From: Limnohabitans sp. | GTDB taxonomy: Bacteria > Pseudomonadota > Gammaproteobacteria > Burkholderiales > Burkholderiaceae_C | NCBI GenBank assembly: GCA_018882835.1 | Contig: VERE01000006.1 | Location: forward strand, 1-64,000 | Direction of reading: 5' to 3' | DNA length: 64,000 bases | Part shown: piece after piece, positions 9,225 through 19,051 of the stretch | How the letters are laid out: every line of letters starts with the position of its first letter | Numbering within the stretch: the first letter of the stretch is position 1 | The notes under the pieces: model-generated | What the model was told of the DNA's origin: nothing | Database searches by the model: none | Seen by the model: only the letters and a program-made list of their open reading frames with translations | Translations under genes and position numbers: made by a program

Positions 9225-10195
9225 TTGATGTTGTTATCCCGGACCACTTTGCCCCAGCGGTCCACTTCATTGCGGATGAATTTTCCAAATTCATCCGGTT
9301 TTGAGGCGCTGACTTGAACGCCCATTTGGGACAGTCGCTCTTGAACGGCAGGAATTTTCAGCACTTTGGCAAGCTCTGCGTTCATGCGCAGCACAATTTC
9401 AGAGGGAATGCCGGCAGGGCCCAACATGCCCCACCATGCCTGTGCTTCGAAATCAGGCAAGCCTTGTTCCGCCACAGTGGGCACATCGGGAAGTTGCGGC
9501 ATGCGCTTGGGGGACGTGACGGCGAGCGCGCGCAAGCGACCCGAAGCAATGTGCGGTGCCCACAGCGCATAGGTGGCCAAGGTCACAGGCACATGGCCAG
9601 CAATGCCATCGGTTGACAGGGGGCCACCCCCTTTGTAAGGAATGTGTGTCCAGTCGGCCTTCAGCTGGTTGCCCATGGCCGTCATGGCCAGGTGCGCCAG
9701 ACTGCCTGACCCAATGGTGCCGTAACTGATGGCGCCAGGCTTGCTGCGCGCGGCTTGCAGCAACTCCGAGAATGATTTGTGCGGCGTCGAGGCATGGGCT
9801 GTGACCACCATGGCGCCTGTGCCAATCAGCATCACGGGGCTGAGGTCTTTGATCGTGTCAAAGGGCATGTTGGGAATCAAGCTGGGGTTCACGCCGTGGG
9901 TGTCAAACACCATGACCCAGGTGTAACCGTCAGGGGCAGCCTTGGCTGCCGCTGCGGTTCCGATGGAACCGGATGCGCCCACCCGGTTGTCTATCACGAT
10001 AGGCTGTCCCAGAGCCTGCTGCATGTGGGGTTGCAACAAGCGTGAAATCTGATCAACCGTGCCGCCCGTGGGGAAAGGGTTGATCCATTTGATGGGCTGG
10101 GTGGGCCAAGCCGCCGTTTGTGCGGAGACGTTCAGGCCGAGCAGCAAGCCCAGTGTCGAAACGATAGCGGCCGATTGAAACCAACGATGCAGCAT
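9212..10195 (-). CDS. TTT/Bug family substrate-binding protein
   Basis: NPFPTGGTVDQISRLLQPHMQQALGQPIVIDNRVGASGSIGTAAAAKAAPDGYT; start MLHRWFQS. Confidence 0.92.
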   Translation of the reverse strand: MLHRWFQSAAIVSTLGLLLGLNVSAQTAAWPTQPIKWINPFPTGGTVDQISRLLQPHMQQALGQPIVIDNRVGASGSIGTAAAAKAAPDGYTWVMVFDTHGVNPSLIPNMPFDTIKDLSPVMLIGTGAMVVTAHASTPHKSFSELLQAARSKPGAISYGTIGSGSLAHLAMTAMGNQLKADWTHIPYKGGGPLSTDGIAGHVPVTLATYALWAPHIASGRLRALAVTSPKRMPQLPDVPTVAEQGLPDFEAQAWWGMLGPAGIPSEIVLRMNAELAKVLKIPAVQERLSQMGVQVSASKPDEFGKFIRNEVDRWGKVVRDNNIKAGQ

Positions 10196-10273
10196 GCAGC
10201 AACTCCGAGAGAGATTGAAGAACCAGGCGATGCTACGAAGCTTGCGTCGCACGCGGCATCAGGGAAACCCTTG

Positions 10274-10627
10274 TCAGGCTTCGATGTCCAGCAGCTCGAC
10301 GTCAAATTTCAGTGTGGCATGGGGCGGAATCACACCCCCTGCGCCGCGTGCGCCATACCCCAGCTCGGACGGAATGATCAAGGTCCGGTGGCCGCCTATT
10401 TTCATCCCTTGCACGCCTTCGTCCCAGCCTTTGATCACCATGCCAGCCCCCAGGGGGAATGCAAACGGATCGTTGCGGTCTTTGCTGGAGTCGAACTTTT
10501 CGCCTTGCTCACCGTTTTCATAGAGCCAACCGGTGTAGTGCACCGAGACGTATTGTCCCGCTTGCGCAACGTCGCCGCTGCCTTCTTGGGTGTCGAGGTA
10601 CTGCAGGCCGGAGGGGGTGGTGATCAT
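10274..10627 (-). CDS. FKBP-type peptidyl-prolyl cis-trans isomerase
   Basis: VSVHYTGWLYENGEQGEKFDSSKDRNDPFAFPLGAGMVIKGWDEGVQGMKIGGHRTLIIPSELGYGARGAG. Confidence 0.95.
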   Translation of the reverse strand: MITTPSGLQYLDTQEGSGDVAQAGQYVSVHYTGWLYENGEQGEKFDSSKDRNDPFAFPLGAGMVIKGWDEGVQGMKIGGHRTLIIPSELGYGARGAGGVIPPHATLKFDVELLDIEA

Positions 10628-10679
10628 GGTGAACTTTCTGTAAATTTGAAAAAAGGGGGAGTGTACTCAGGCGCGCGAT

Positions 10680-12230
10680 TCACATCAGCACTTCGATCAG
10701 GAATGGCCCTTCTTCGGCAAGTGCGGCCTGGAGGGCTTGGGCCAGAGAGGCCAAATCAGAGGCTTGGCGCCCCGGAACGCCGTGGCCTTTGGCCAGGGCA
10801 ACCCAATCCAGGCATGGGCGATCCAGGGTCAACATGTCGGTGGCGTTTTTGCCGGGTGTGCCCGCACCCACGTTTTTCAATTCGCCACGCAAAATTTGGT
10901 AGGCGCGGTTGGCAAAGACCAGCACTTTGACGTTCAGATTTTCGCGCGCCATGGTCCACAGCGCTTGCAAGGTGTACATGCCACTGCCATCCCCTTCCAG
11001 CAAAATCACCGGACGGCCTGGCGCGCCCACGGCGGCACCCACCGCCGCCGGCATGCCAAAGCCAATCGCGCCTCCCATCACATTGAGCCAGTCATGGGGT
11101 CGCGCATGTGTGGTGGGCAGGTCAAAGCCGCGGCCGGTGGAGACGGACTCATCGACCACCACCGCACCTTCCGGTATCAAGGCCGCCAGCAGACGGCCAA
11201 TGCCCAAAGGCTCCAGGGCACCCGAGGGCAGTTCGCCGGGTTGATAGTCAGCGACGTGGAGGGGGGGCATGGTTGTCGCCTGCAAACGTTCGCTCAAGTC
11301 GGTGAGCGCCTGGACAATGTCATCGCCAGCGCCAGCCAATGGAATCACTTGGGCGTGCGGTGCCGTCAGCAGGCTGGGCTTGTCAGGGTAGGCAAAGAAA
11401 GCCACCGGCTGTTTGGCGCCGACCAGAATGATTTGGTCGAACTCTTTGAGCAAAGCCACTGCAGCGTCTACCGCATAAGGAATGCGGCGCGTGATGACGC
11501 GGCCAGCACCGCGCTGCAAGCGCGGTGTGTTGTATTCCGACAAGACGGCGCACCCCGTGCGTGCTGCAATTTTGCCGACCCAGTTCAGTGCGGGTTCACG
11601 CACCCCCATGCCACCCAACAGCAAAGCTGTTCGCAGCGGACGCAGCAATGCCTGCGCCACGGTTTCCACCGTATCGCTGGCAACAGCGGACCGTTGGCCG
11701 GTGTAGGGCGTGGTGTCAATACCCGAACCCTCTTCCCACGCCGTATCCGCGGGCAAGATGAGTGTGGCGATTTGCCCTGGGGCCTGGCGTGCCGCATGCA
11801 CCGCCAGGGCGCCGTCGTGGGCCACGGACTTGGCGCTTTCCGAGGTCTTGACCCAGGCCGACATGGGTCTGGCCACGCCCTGGATGTCAGAGGTTAACGG
11901 GGCATTGTGGGCAATGTGATGGCGTGCATGTTCCCCCACGACATTGACAATGCCTGAGCCCGCTTTTTTGGCGTTGTGAAGATTGGCCAAGCCGTTGGCC
12001 AAACCGGGACCCAAGTGAAGCAGGGTGCAGGCCGGTTTGTCGGTCATGCGGTAATAGGCGTCTGCGGCGCCGGTGGCGACGCCCTCGAACAAACCCAGAA
12101 TGCAACGCATCCCTTCGACCTTGTCGAGCGCGGCCACAAAGTGCATTTCAGATGTGCCAGGGTTCGAGAAACAGACCTCGACCTCTTGTGCGAGCAGTGT
12201 GCGCGCCAGGCTTTCTGCGCCGTTCATCAT
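10680..12230 (-). CDS. Thiamine-pyrophosphate-dependent enzyme, acetolactate synthase large subunit/decarboxylase family
   Basis: CFSNPGTSEMHFVAALD, FEGVATGAADAYYRM, TPP motif LEGDGSGMYTLQALWTMARENLNVKVLVFANRAY. Confidence 0.88.
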   Translation of the reverse strand: MMNGAESLARTLLAQEVEVCFSNPGTSEMHFVAALDKVEGMRCILGLFEGVATGAADAYYRMTDKPACTLLHLGPGLANGLANLHNAKKAGSGIVNVVGEHARHHIAHNAPLTSDIQGVARPMSAWVKTSESAKSVAHDGALAVHAARQAPGQIATLILPADTAWEEGSGIDTTPYTGQRSAVASDTVETVAQALLRPLRTALLLGGMGVREPALNWVGKIAARTGCAVLSEYNTPRLQRGAGRVITRRIPYAVDAAVALLKEFDQIILVGAKQPVAFFAYPDKPSLLTAPHAQVIPLAGAGDDIVQALTDLSERLQATTMPPLHVADYQPGELPSGALEPLGIGRLLAALIPEGAVVVDESVSTGRGFDLPTTHARPHDWLNVMGGAIGFGMPAAVGAAVGAPGRPVILLEGDGSGMYTLQALWTMARENLNVKVLVFANRAYQILRGELKNVGAGTPGKNATDMLTLDRPCLDWVALAKGHGVPGRQASDLASLAQALQAALAEEGPFLIEVLM

Positions 12231-12300
12231 GGGAGTCCTCTCGGAGTGAAGCTGCTTGAATCATCGGAGCATACAGGCGACAACGCTATCCCGTCTTGGC

Positions 12301-12329
12301 TTGACACCTGCCGTGCTTCTGGGTACACC
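12301..12329 (+). promoter_or_regulatory. Putative sigma70 promoter (TTGACA-17-TACACC)
   Basis: Perfect -35 at 12301-12306, weak -10 at 12324-12329, upstream of 12344 CDS. Confidence 0.3.
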
Positions 12330-12343
12330 CTCGCTTGAGGGGC

Positions 12344-13282
12344 ATGGAAAGGATGCACGGCATGTTTTTCGGAGAAATTGAAGGCGGTGGCTTCGAGGTG
12401 ATTGAGCCAGAGTTTGCGCAATGCTTTGTAGGTCATGCGCGTTTGGAGCGCTTGTGGACAGGCGGGCGCTGGTCGGAGGGGCCGGCCTGGTTTGGCGGCG
12501 GGCGATACCTGATCTGGTCTGACCTGCCCAACAACCGAATGATGCGCTATGACGAGACAGACGGTTCGGTTTCGGTGTTCCGCGAGCCCTCGGGCTATGC
12601 CAATGGCAACACCGTGGACCGCATGGGCAGGCTGGTCACATGCGAGCATTTGAACCGCCGCGTCACACGAACAGAGCATGACGGCGCAATCACTGTGTTG
12701 GCCGACCGCCATGCAGGCAAGCGCCTGAATTCCCCCAACGATGTGGTGGTGAAATCCGACGACTCGATATGGTTCACGGACCCAGATTACGGCATCATTG
12801 CCGACTATGAAGGCGCTTGTGCGCTCAAGGAGCAAGCAAGTTGCAATGTGTACAGGATCGATCCGCATTCTGGCGAGGTCACCTGTGTTGCGGATGACTT
12901 TGACCATCCCAACGGCCTGGCTTTTTCCCCCGATGAAAAACAGCTTTTCATTGCGGACAGCGGAGCCACCGAAGGCGCAGGGCGGCCCAAACACATTCGC
13001 CGCTTTGACGTCAGGCCGGATGGCACGTTGTCGCGCGACTCGGTGGTATTTGCCACTTGTCCTGCGGGATTCTTCGATGGCTTTCGCATCGACCGTGCAG
13101 GCAGGGTTTGGGCCAGCTCTGCAGAAGGCGTGCAGTGTTACAGCCCAGACGGGCGATTGATCGGCCGGGTACGCGTTCCGGAGATGGTCGCCAACTTGAC
13201 ATTTGGTGGCCGCATGCGCAACCGCTTGTTCATTTGCGGCACAACTTCGTTGTATGCTATTTATCTAAAGATCAACGGCTAA
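12344..13282 (+). CDS. SMP-30/gluconolactonase/LRE family protein
   Basis: LERLWTGGRWSEGPAWFGGGRYLIWSDLPNNRMMRY, LNSPNDVVVKSDDSIWFTDPDYGI, DFDHPNGLAFSPDEKQLFIADS; exact start uncertain. Confidence 0.9.
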   Translation: MERMHGMFFGEIEGGGFEVIEPEFAQCFVGHARLERLWTGGRWSEGPAWFGGGRYLIWSDLPNNRMMRYDETDGSVSVFREPSGYANGNTVDRMGRLVTCEHLNRRVTRTEHDGAITVLADRHAGKRLNSPNDVVVKSDDSIWFTDPDYGIIADYEGACALKEQASCNVYRIDPHSGEVTCVADDFDHPNGLAFSPDEKQLFIADSGATEGAGRPKHIRRFDVRPDGTLSRDSVVFATCPAGFFDGFRIDRAGRVWASSAEGVQCYSPDGRLIGRVRVPEMVANLTFGGRMRNRLFICGTTSLYAIYLKING

Positions 13283-13374
13283 GCTTTCGCGGGGCGGCCG
13301 GGCGTCGGGATTTACCTGCTTGTTATCTGCCGCCTTCGCGGTTAGATTGTCATTGACCGAATTTGAGGGACAAG

Positions 13375-14601
13375 ATGAACATTCGATCCATCGCAAGTGT
13401 CAAGCCTGTGCCTGCTGCCAGCAAACGATTGACCGCGCAAGAAGCGGTTCAGGCCGCCGCGGCCCTGGTGCCCCGGCTGGCCGAGCGCGCTGCCGAAGCC
13501 GAGCGCCTGCGCAGAATCCCTCAAGCCACCATTGACGAACTGCACGAAGCAGGCCTGATGCGCCTGATGCAGCCAGCGCGTTTTGGCGGTTCCGAACTGG
13601 GCCTGGACACCTTGATGAACGTGGTGACCGAAATCGCCAAAGGCTGTACCTCGACGGCGTGGGTCTATTCCAACCTCGCCTCCCACTCCTGGAACATCGG
13701 CCAATTTGAGATGCGTGCCCAGGAAGACGTCTGGGGAACCGACCCCGATGCGCTGGCTGCCACAGGCCTGGCCTTCCCCTGTGGTCGCGCCATCCCGGTA
13801 GAGGGCGGCTTCAAGCTGTCGGGCAAGTGGCCTTTCGCCAGTGGCATTGATGCTTCCACCTGGATGCTGGTGGGCGCCATGACAGAATTGCCTGGGCGTG
13901 CGCCAGAGCGCAGGTTCTTCCTGGTGCCCCAGTCGCAGTTCCGCAGCCTGGACAATTGGGATACCTATGGCCTGACCGGCACGGGCAGCCACGATGTGGA
14001 GGTCAAAGAGGCCTTTGTGCCGGACCACCGAAGCGTTTCGGCAGAGGTGTTCGCCGCTGGGCAAAATTTGCCTGGCGCCACCCTGTATGAAAATCCCCTG
14101 TACGCCATGCCCACTTTTGCCGCATTCGCGTATGTCCTGTCGATCGTGCCCATAGCCACTGCCAAAGCCGTGGTGGAGCAATTCACTGCCGCCATGCGCG
14201 CGCGCGCCAGCACCTACACGGGCGCCCGTGTCGCCGAGTTGAGCTCGGTTCAGGCACGCATTGCCGAGGCCGCAGCATGCGTGGAGTTTGCAGAAACCGT
14301 GGTGCGCCGTGATTGGCAGGAGCTGGAGTCCCAGGCCAATGAGCGTCGCTACCCGAGCATGGAGACCAAATTGCGCTGGAAGCGCAACGTGGCTTTCGCT
14401 TCACAGTTGGCCGTGCGTGCGGTCGACGTCCTGATGCCGGCGGCAGGGGCGGGGGGGTTGACGAAATCGGCCGCATTGCAGCGCCAGTTCCGCGACTTGC
14501 ATGCTGCCTCGGCCCACATTGGCCTCACCTGGGATGTCCACGCCGTAGCCTATGGCCAAAGCGCCCTGGGGCTGCAGCCCAATGCGGGTTTCTTGCTTTG
14601 A
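13375..14601 (+). CDS. Acyl-CoA-dehydrogenase-fold flavin-dependent monooxygenase (HsaA/HpaB-type group)
   Basis: Acyl-CoA DH-like N and C domains (GGSELGLDTLMNVVTEIAKGCTSTAWVYS, LTGTGSHDVEVKEAFVPDHR); ATG at 13375. Confidence 0.8.
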   Translation: MNIRSIASVKPVPAASKRLTAQEAVQAAAALVPRLAERAAEAERLRRIPQATIDELHEAGLMRLMQPARFGGSELGLDTLMNVVTEIAKGCTSTAWVYSNLASHSWNIGQFEMRAQEDVWGTDPDALAATGLAFPCGRAIPVEGGFKLSGKWPFASGIDASTWMLVGAMTELPGRAPERRFFLVPQSQFRSLDNWDTYGLTGTGSHDVEVKEAFVPDHRSVSAEVFAAGQNLPGATLYENPLYAMPTFAAFAYVLSIVPIATAKAVVEQFTAAMRARASTYTGARVAELSSVQARIAEAAACVEFAETVVRRDWQELESQANERRYPSMETKLRWKRNVAFASQLAVRAVDVLMPAAGAGGLTKSAALQRQFRDLHAASAHIGLTWDVHAVAYGQSALGLQPNAGFLL

Positions 14602-14717
14602 GAAACCCTTCGGTTTTGGTGGGAATTGATCGACCGATTACTTGCGCGTTTGCCCTAATGTCGGCACTGACGGAAACAGTTATGGTCGGTCCTCAAGAGT
14701 GAGAGACACAGTTTCAT

Positions 14718-15185
14718 ATGCCGATCAAAGACCTCAATCATTTCTTCATTCGTGCCAACGACCTGGAAGCTACCAAACAGTTCTTTGTGGATACGCTTGG
14801 CTTTGAGGTCATGCCGCGCCCCAATTTTCCGTTTCCAGGCTATTGGCTGGGCGTGAACGGATCCATTCAGGTGCACATCGGCCCCACGGGCATCCCCAAC
14901 CGGCAGCACTATTACCTTGGGACGCCTGACGATGCCGTGGATGGGCAGACCGGCGTGATCGATCATGTGGCCTTCCTGGCGGATGACCCCGGCAGCTTCA
15001 TCCAGCGGTTGGATGCCAAGGGTGTTTCGTACCGCCCTCGTCACTTGCCGGACTCCAACCTGTTTCAATTGTTTTTGCGTGACCCCAATGGGGTCATGAT
15101 TGAGCTGAATTTCTTTGGCGTTGACGATGTGTCGGCTTTCGGGGGTGAAAACTATTCCGAGATGACGCGGGTCAACGCGAGTTAA
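14718..15185 (+). CDS. VOC family protein (glyoxalase/extradiol dioxygenase-like)
   Basis: LNHFFIRANDLEATKQFFVDTLGFEV, IDHVAFLADD, LFLRDPNGVMIELNFF. Confidence 0.85.
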   Translation: MPIKDLNHFFIRANDLEATKQFFVDTLGFEVMPRPNFPFPGYWLGVNGSIQVHIGPTGIPNRQHYYLGTPDDAVDGQTGVIDHVAFLADDPGSFIQRLDAKGVSYRPRHLPDSNLFQLFLRDPNGVMIELNFFGVDDVSAFGGENYSEMTRVNAS

Positions 15186-15230
15186 CCCCTTTTGTGTGTG
15201 TGCGTGAATCAATAGATTGAGGAGATCAAG

Positions 15231-16487
15231 ATGGATAAGACACGTCGCAAGGTCCTTGGCACCGCCGGTGCTGCTGTGATGGCTGCCAATTTGGGTGCGG
15301 GCGTTGCCCATGCACAAGGCGCTCCCGTCAAAATAGGCATGAGCATGCCCCAAACGGGTGGCTTGGGTGCCGGTGGCCAAGCCGCCTTGCTGGCGCTACG
15401 CATGTGGGTCGACGATGTCAACGCCAAGGGTGGCTTGTTGGGCCGCAAGGTGGAATTGATCGCCTATGACGACCAGAGCAACGGTGCCAACACCCCGGGC
15501 ATCTACACCAAATTGTTGGACGTGGACAAGGTTGACCTGCTGATTGCGCCATATGCCACCAACGTCACAGCGCCCATCATGCCGCTGGTCAAAGAGCGCC
15601 AAAAACTTTTGATGGGCAACTTCTCGTTCCAGGTCAATGCCAAGGTGCAGCATGACATGTGGTTCAACAACGCACCCTGGAACGACGCCAGAGGCTGGTC
15701 AGAGGGCTTCTTTGACATGGGCAAGAAGGCGGGCGGCAAGACGGCAGCCATTTTTGCGGCCGATGCCGAATTCCAGCAAAACCTGGCCAACGGCGCGCGC
15801 GAAATCATCAAGAGCTCTGGCCTGAACCTGGTGTACGACCAAAACTACCCGCCCAACAGCACCGACTTCTCGTCGATCATTCGGGCCGTGCGGGCATCGC
15901 GTGCGGAAGTCATTTTTGTGGCGTGCTACCCCAGCGAGGCCGTGGCCATCATGCGCTCGGTCAATGAAATCGGTTTGGGTTCGCAGGTGCAGTTGTTTGG
16001 CGGCGGGATGGTGGGTTTGCAGTTCACCCCCATCATGCAAAGCCTGGGCAGCCTGCTCAATGGTGTGACCAATTACAACTCTTATGTGCCGGGTATGAAA
16101 TACCCTGGCATTGATGAATTCTTCAAGCGTTATTCGGAACGTGCGGCCGCCGCCAAGGTCGACCCCCTGGGCTTCTACCTGCCTCCTTTCAACTACGCCA
16201 CGGGCCAAATGATCGAGGCGGCTGTCAATGCCACCAAGTCGCTGGACCACAAGAAGCTGGCAGATTACTTGCGCAAGAACACCCATCAGACCATCGTGGG
16301 GCCCATCAGCTTCGACAAAAACGGCGAACGTGCCAAGTCGGCCGTGGTGCAGGCGCAGTTCCGCAACATTCAGGACAACAACGTGGACCAGTTCAAGAAC
16401 ACTGGCAAACAGATCGTGGTTTGGCCCGACTCTGAAAAGCAAGGGGATCTGATCACACCGTTCGACAAAGCCCGCAAGGCAACCTGA
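15231..16487 (+). CDS. Branched-chain amino acid-type ABC transporter substrate-binding protein (LivK-like)
   Basis: Twin-arginine-like signal MDKTRRKVLGTAG; KIGMSMPQTGGLGAGGQAALLALRMWVDDVNAKGGLLGRKVELI. Confidence 0.92.
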   Translation: MDKTRRKVLGTAGAAVMAANLGAGVAHAQGAPVKIGMSMPQTGGLGAGGQAALLALRMWVDDVNAKGGLLGRKVELIAYDDQSNGANTPGIYTKLLDVDKVDLLIAPYATNVTAPIMPLVKERQKLLMGNFSFQVNAKVQHDMWFNNAPWNDARGWSEGFFDMGKKAGGKTAAIFAADAEFQQNLANGAREIIKSSGLNLVYDQNYPPNSTDFSSIIRAVRASRAEVIFVACYPSEAVAIMRSVNEIGLGSQVQLFGGGMVGLQFTPIMQSLGSLLNGVTNYNSYVPGMKYPGIDEFFKRYSERAAAAKVDPLGFYLPPFNYATGQMIEAAVNATKSLDHKKLADYLRKNTHQTIVGPISFDKNGERAKSAVVQAQFRNIQDNNVDQFKNTGKQIVVWPDSEKQGDLITPFDKARKAT

Positions 16488-16504
16488 TCGATTCTTTGTT
16501 CAGC

Positions 16505-16529
16505 AGGGGCGGACGGTCCGTCCGCCCCT
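16505..16529. terminator. Strong hairpin/attenuator between binding protein gene and livH
   Basis: AGGGGCGGACGG-T-CCGTCCGCCCCT, 12-bp inverted arms, followed by CTTTCTT. Confidence 0.65.
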
Positions 16530-16544
16530 CTTTCTTAAGCGCTT

Positions 16545-17417
16545 ATGTTTTCATTTGAACTTTTGTTCGAGGCAGCCCTGTTCGGTATCTTGCTGGGCTG
16601 TTTCTATGCTGCAGTCAGCCTGGGCTTGTCTGTCGCGTTCGGTTTGCTGGACGTTCCTTATGTCGCCCACCCTGCGTTGCTGATCGTGGGTGCCTATTTC
16701 ACTTACATGCTCTCTGGCATGGGCATCGATCCCCTGTTGGCAGGGGTGTTGCTGACGCCGGTGTTTTTCCTGGTGGGCGTCTTGCTCTACCGCTTCTATT
16801 ACGAGACTTTTGAAAAGCGGGGCACCGACACCGGCGTGCGCGGTCTTGGCTTTTTCTTTGGCATCGCCTTCATCATCGAGGTACTGCTGATTCTGAGTTT
16901 TGGGGTCGACCAGCGCAGCGTGCGTGCCAGCTACATTGGCAGCAGCCTTGAAATTGGCGACTACCGTTTCCCTTACCGCATGCTGATCGCTTTCGGTGTG
17001 GCATTGTTGCTGACACTGGTGCTCACGCTGTACTTTTCGAAGACCTTCAATGGCCGGGCCATCAAGGCCGTGGGCCAGGACGAGGCCGCGCTTCGTTTGA
17101 TGGGGGCCAACCCGGTCAAGATCAAGCAACTCGCATTCGGCATTGCCACGGCGGTGAATGCGCTGGCAGGCGCCATGTTGATCATCGTCGGCCCGGTCGA
17201 GCCCGCGATGGACCGTATCTACATTGGCCGCACATTCTGCGTCGTTGTGCTGGCGGGTTTGGGCAGCATGAGCGGCACCCTGGTGGCAGGCCTCATTCTG
17301 GGTGTGGTCGAGTCCGTTGTTCTGATGACCTTCGGGGCTTCATGGGCGCCCGCGGTGGCCTTTGGCCTTTTGTTGTTGATGCTGGGCGTTCGCCCCCAAG
17401 GCTTGTTTGGAAGGTAA
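16545..17417 (+). CDS. livH: Branched-chain amino acid-type ABC transporter permease
   Basis: LivH family TM pattern; GLSVAFGLLDVPYVAHPALLIVGAYFTYML, GLGSMSGTLVAGLILGVVES. Confidence 0.9.
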   Translation: MFSFELLFEAALFGILLGCFYAAVSLGLSVAFGLLDVPYVAHPALLIVGAYFTYMLSGMGIDPLLAGVLLTPVFFLVGVLLYRFYYETFEKRGTDTGVRGLGFFFGIAFIIEVLLILSFGVDQRSVRASYIGSSLEIGDYRFPYRMLIAFGVALLLTLVLTLYFSKTFNGRAIKAVGQDEAALRLMGANPVKIKQLAFGIATAVNALAGAMLIIVGPVEPAMDRIYIGRTFCVVVLAGLGSMSGTLVAGLILGVVESVVLMTFGASWAPAVAFGLLLLMLGVRPQGLFGR

Positions 17418-17423
17418 GGCGCC

Positions 17424-18356
17424 ATGAAATTCTGGTTAAGTTGCGCCGTCATGACCCTGGTGATTTTGGGTCTGGCCATGTCGGGTATCAATGAGTACCT
17501 GTTCTTTGCAGGTTTCGTGATCCTGCAATTCATCGTTCTGGCGACCGCCTGGAACATCCTGGGCGGCTACGCCGGTTATGTGAACTTTGGCGTTCCGGCT
17601 TTTGTGGCGGTTGGCGCCTACACCGCGGTGGTGTTGTTCAAGTCGATCCAGGCGCCCTTGATCGTCCAGATCCTTGGCGGCGGCATTCTTGCGGGTGCCC
17701 TGGGCCTGGGGGTCGGTTTGCTGACGCTCAAACTGCGAGGGATCTTTTTCTCGATCGCCACCGTGGCCGTGGTCTTTATCCTTGAAACCGTGGTCATGAA
17801 CTGGCGCTACGTGGGAGGTGCCACAGGCCTTCAACTGACACGCCCCTCGGACGCCTGGATTTTTGATTCCTATACCCGCATGCTGTTCTTTGTCATGGGC
17901 TTGCTGGCGATTGGCGCCATTGCCATTGCCCGCTACATTCAAGACTCTTACTTGGGGCAAGGTTTGAGAGCCGTGCGAGACTCCGAAGAGGCCGCAGAGT
18001 GCTCGGGCGTACCCACCCTGAAAATCAAGCTCATCGCCTGTACGGTGTCCGGTGCCTTGATGGGCATTGCGGGTGCGCCGATGCCGATGTACCTCAGCTA
18101 CATCGAGCCTACCTCCACCTTCAACCTCAGCTACTCCATTTCTGCGCTGGGCATGCCCATCATTGGCGGCACCTCGCATTGGCTGGGCCCGCTGATCGGT
18201 GCCATCCTGCTGGGCACCATTCAGCAGGTGGTGACCGTCACCATCTCCAGCGAATTGAACGTGCTGGTGGTGGGTGTGCTGTTGGTCTTGTTTGTTGTGT
18301 TGGCCCCTGAGGGTGTGCTCGGACTGGTGAAAAAATGGAAGCAATCCTCGAAGTAA
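17424..18356 (+). CDS. livM: Branched-chain amino acid-type ABC transporter permease
   Basis: ATAWNILGGYAGYVNFGVPAFVAVGAYTA, SEEAAECSGVPTLKIKLIACTVSGALMGIAG. Confidence 0.9.
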   Translation: MKFWLSCAVMTLVILGLAMSGINEYLFFAGFVILQFIVLATAWNILGGYAGYVNFGVPAFVAVGAYTAVVLFKSIQAPLIVQILGGGILAGALGLGVGLLTLKLRGIFFSIATVAVVFILETVVMNWRYVGGATGLQLTRPSDAWIFDSYTRMLFFVMGLLAIGAIAIARYIQDSYLGQGLRAVRDSEEAAECSGVPTLKIKLIACTVSGALMGIAGAPMPMYLSYIEPTSTFNLSYSISALGMPIIGGTSHWLGPLIGAILLGTIQQVVTVTISSELNVLVVGVLLVLFVVLAPEGVLGLVKKWKQSSK

Positions 18357-19051
18357 GCAAAGTCGCCAAGCACTTTGGCGGATTCACAGCCCTGCACGAA
18401 GTCAACCTTCAGGTTGGACGCGGCGAGCGGCTGGGCTTGATCGGCCCCAACGGGTCGGGCAAGACCACCCTGATCAGCTGCATTTCTGGCGCGTTGCAAA
18501 ACGACGGCGGCTCCATCAAGTTTGAAGGGCGTGAAATGACGGGCATGAAGGCTTTCGAGCGAACCCGTCTGGGCATCGCGCGCAGCTTCCAGATTCCCCG
18601 CCCATTCAAAAGTATGACGGTGCTGGAAAACCTCATGGTGCCTCTGGCGTATGTGGGCGGAATCAACGGGCACAAGGCCGAAACCGAGGCGATGCACATT
18701 CTGGAGCGCATGGGCTTGGCAGGTAAGGCCAGCACCCTGTCTGCACAGCTGTCCCAAGTAGAGCTGCGCAAGATGGAATTGGCGCGTGCCATGGCCGCCA
18801 AGCCCAAGCTGCTGATTTCCGATGAGGCGCTGGCCGGGCTGGCCGGGGCAGAGGTCGATGAAGTGCTGCAAATCTTGTTCGACCTGAACGCGTTGGGCAT
18901 CACCATCATCATGATCGAGCACATCATGCAAGCGGTCATGAAGTTCTCGCATCGCGTGGTGTGCCTGGACACAGGGCGCATCATTTGCGAAGGCACGCCT
19001 GAAACCATCATTCAAAACCCGGACGTACAGAGGGCTTACCTTGGCGATTAA
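18335..19051 (+). CDS. livG: Branched-chain amino acid-type ABC transporter ATP-binding protein
   Basis: Walker A GPNGSGKTTL, RTLGIARSFQIPRPFKSMTVLENLMV-type LivG region; overlaps livM end. Confidence 0.9.
   Translation: MEAILEVSKVAKHFGGFTALHEVNLQVGRGERLGLIGPNGSGKTTLISCISGALQNDGGSIKFEGREMTGMKAFERTRLGIARSFQIPRPFKSMTVLENLMVPLAYVGGINGHKAETEAMHILERMGLAGKASTLSAQLSQVELRKMELARAMAAKPKLLISDEALAGLAGAEVDEVLQILFDLNALGITIIMIEHIMQAVMKFSHRVVCLDTGRIICEGTPETIIQNPDVQRAYLGD

Noticed and set aside
10737-11897. 386-aa plus-strand ORF
   Set aside because: Antisense to the TPP-dependent enzyme gene; no recognisable domain.
12328-12341. CCCTC-GCTT-GAGGG hairpin at the lactonase RBS as a riboswitch/thermosensor
   Set aside because: Too short (5-bp stem); overlap with the RBS is likely coincidental.
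14604-14619. AAACC-CTTC-GGTTT hairpin after the flavin monooxygenase gene
   Set aside because: Only a 5-bp AT-containing stem with no U tract; insufficient for a terminator call.
17436-18344. 302-aa minus-strand ORF
   Set aside because: Antisense to livM; His/Gln/Asp-rich shadow ORF.
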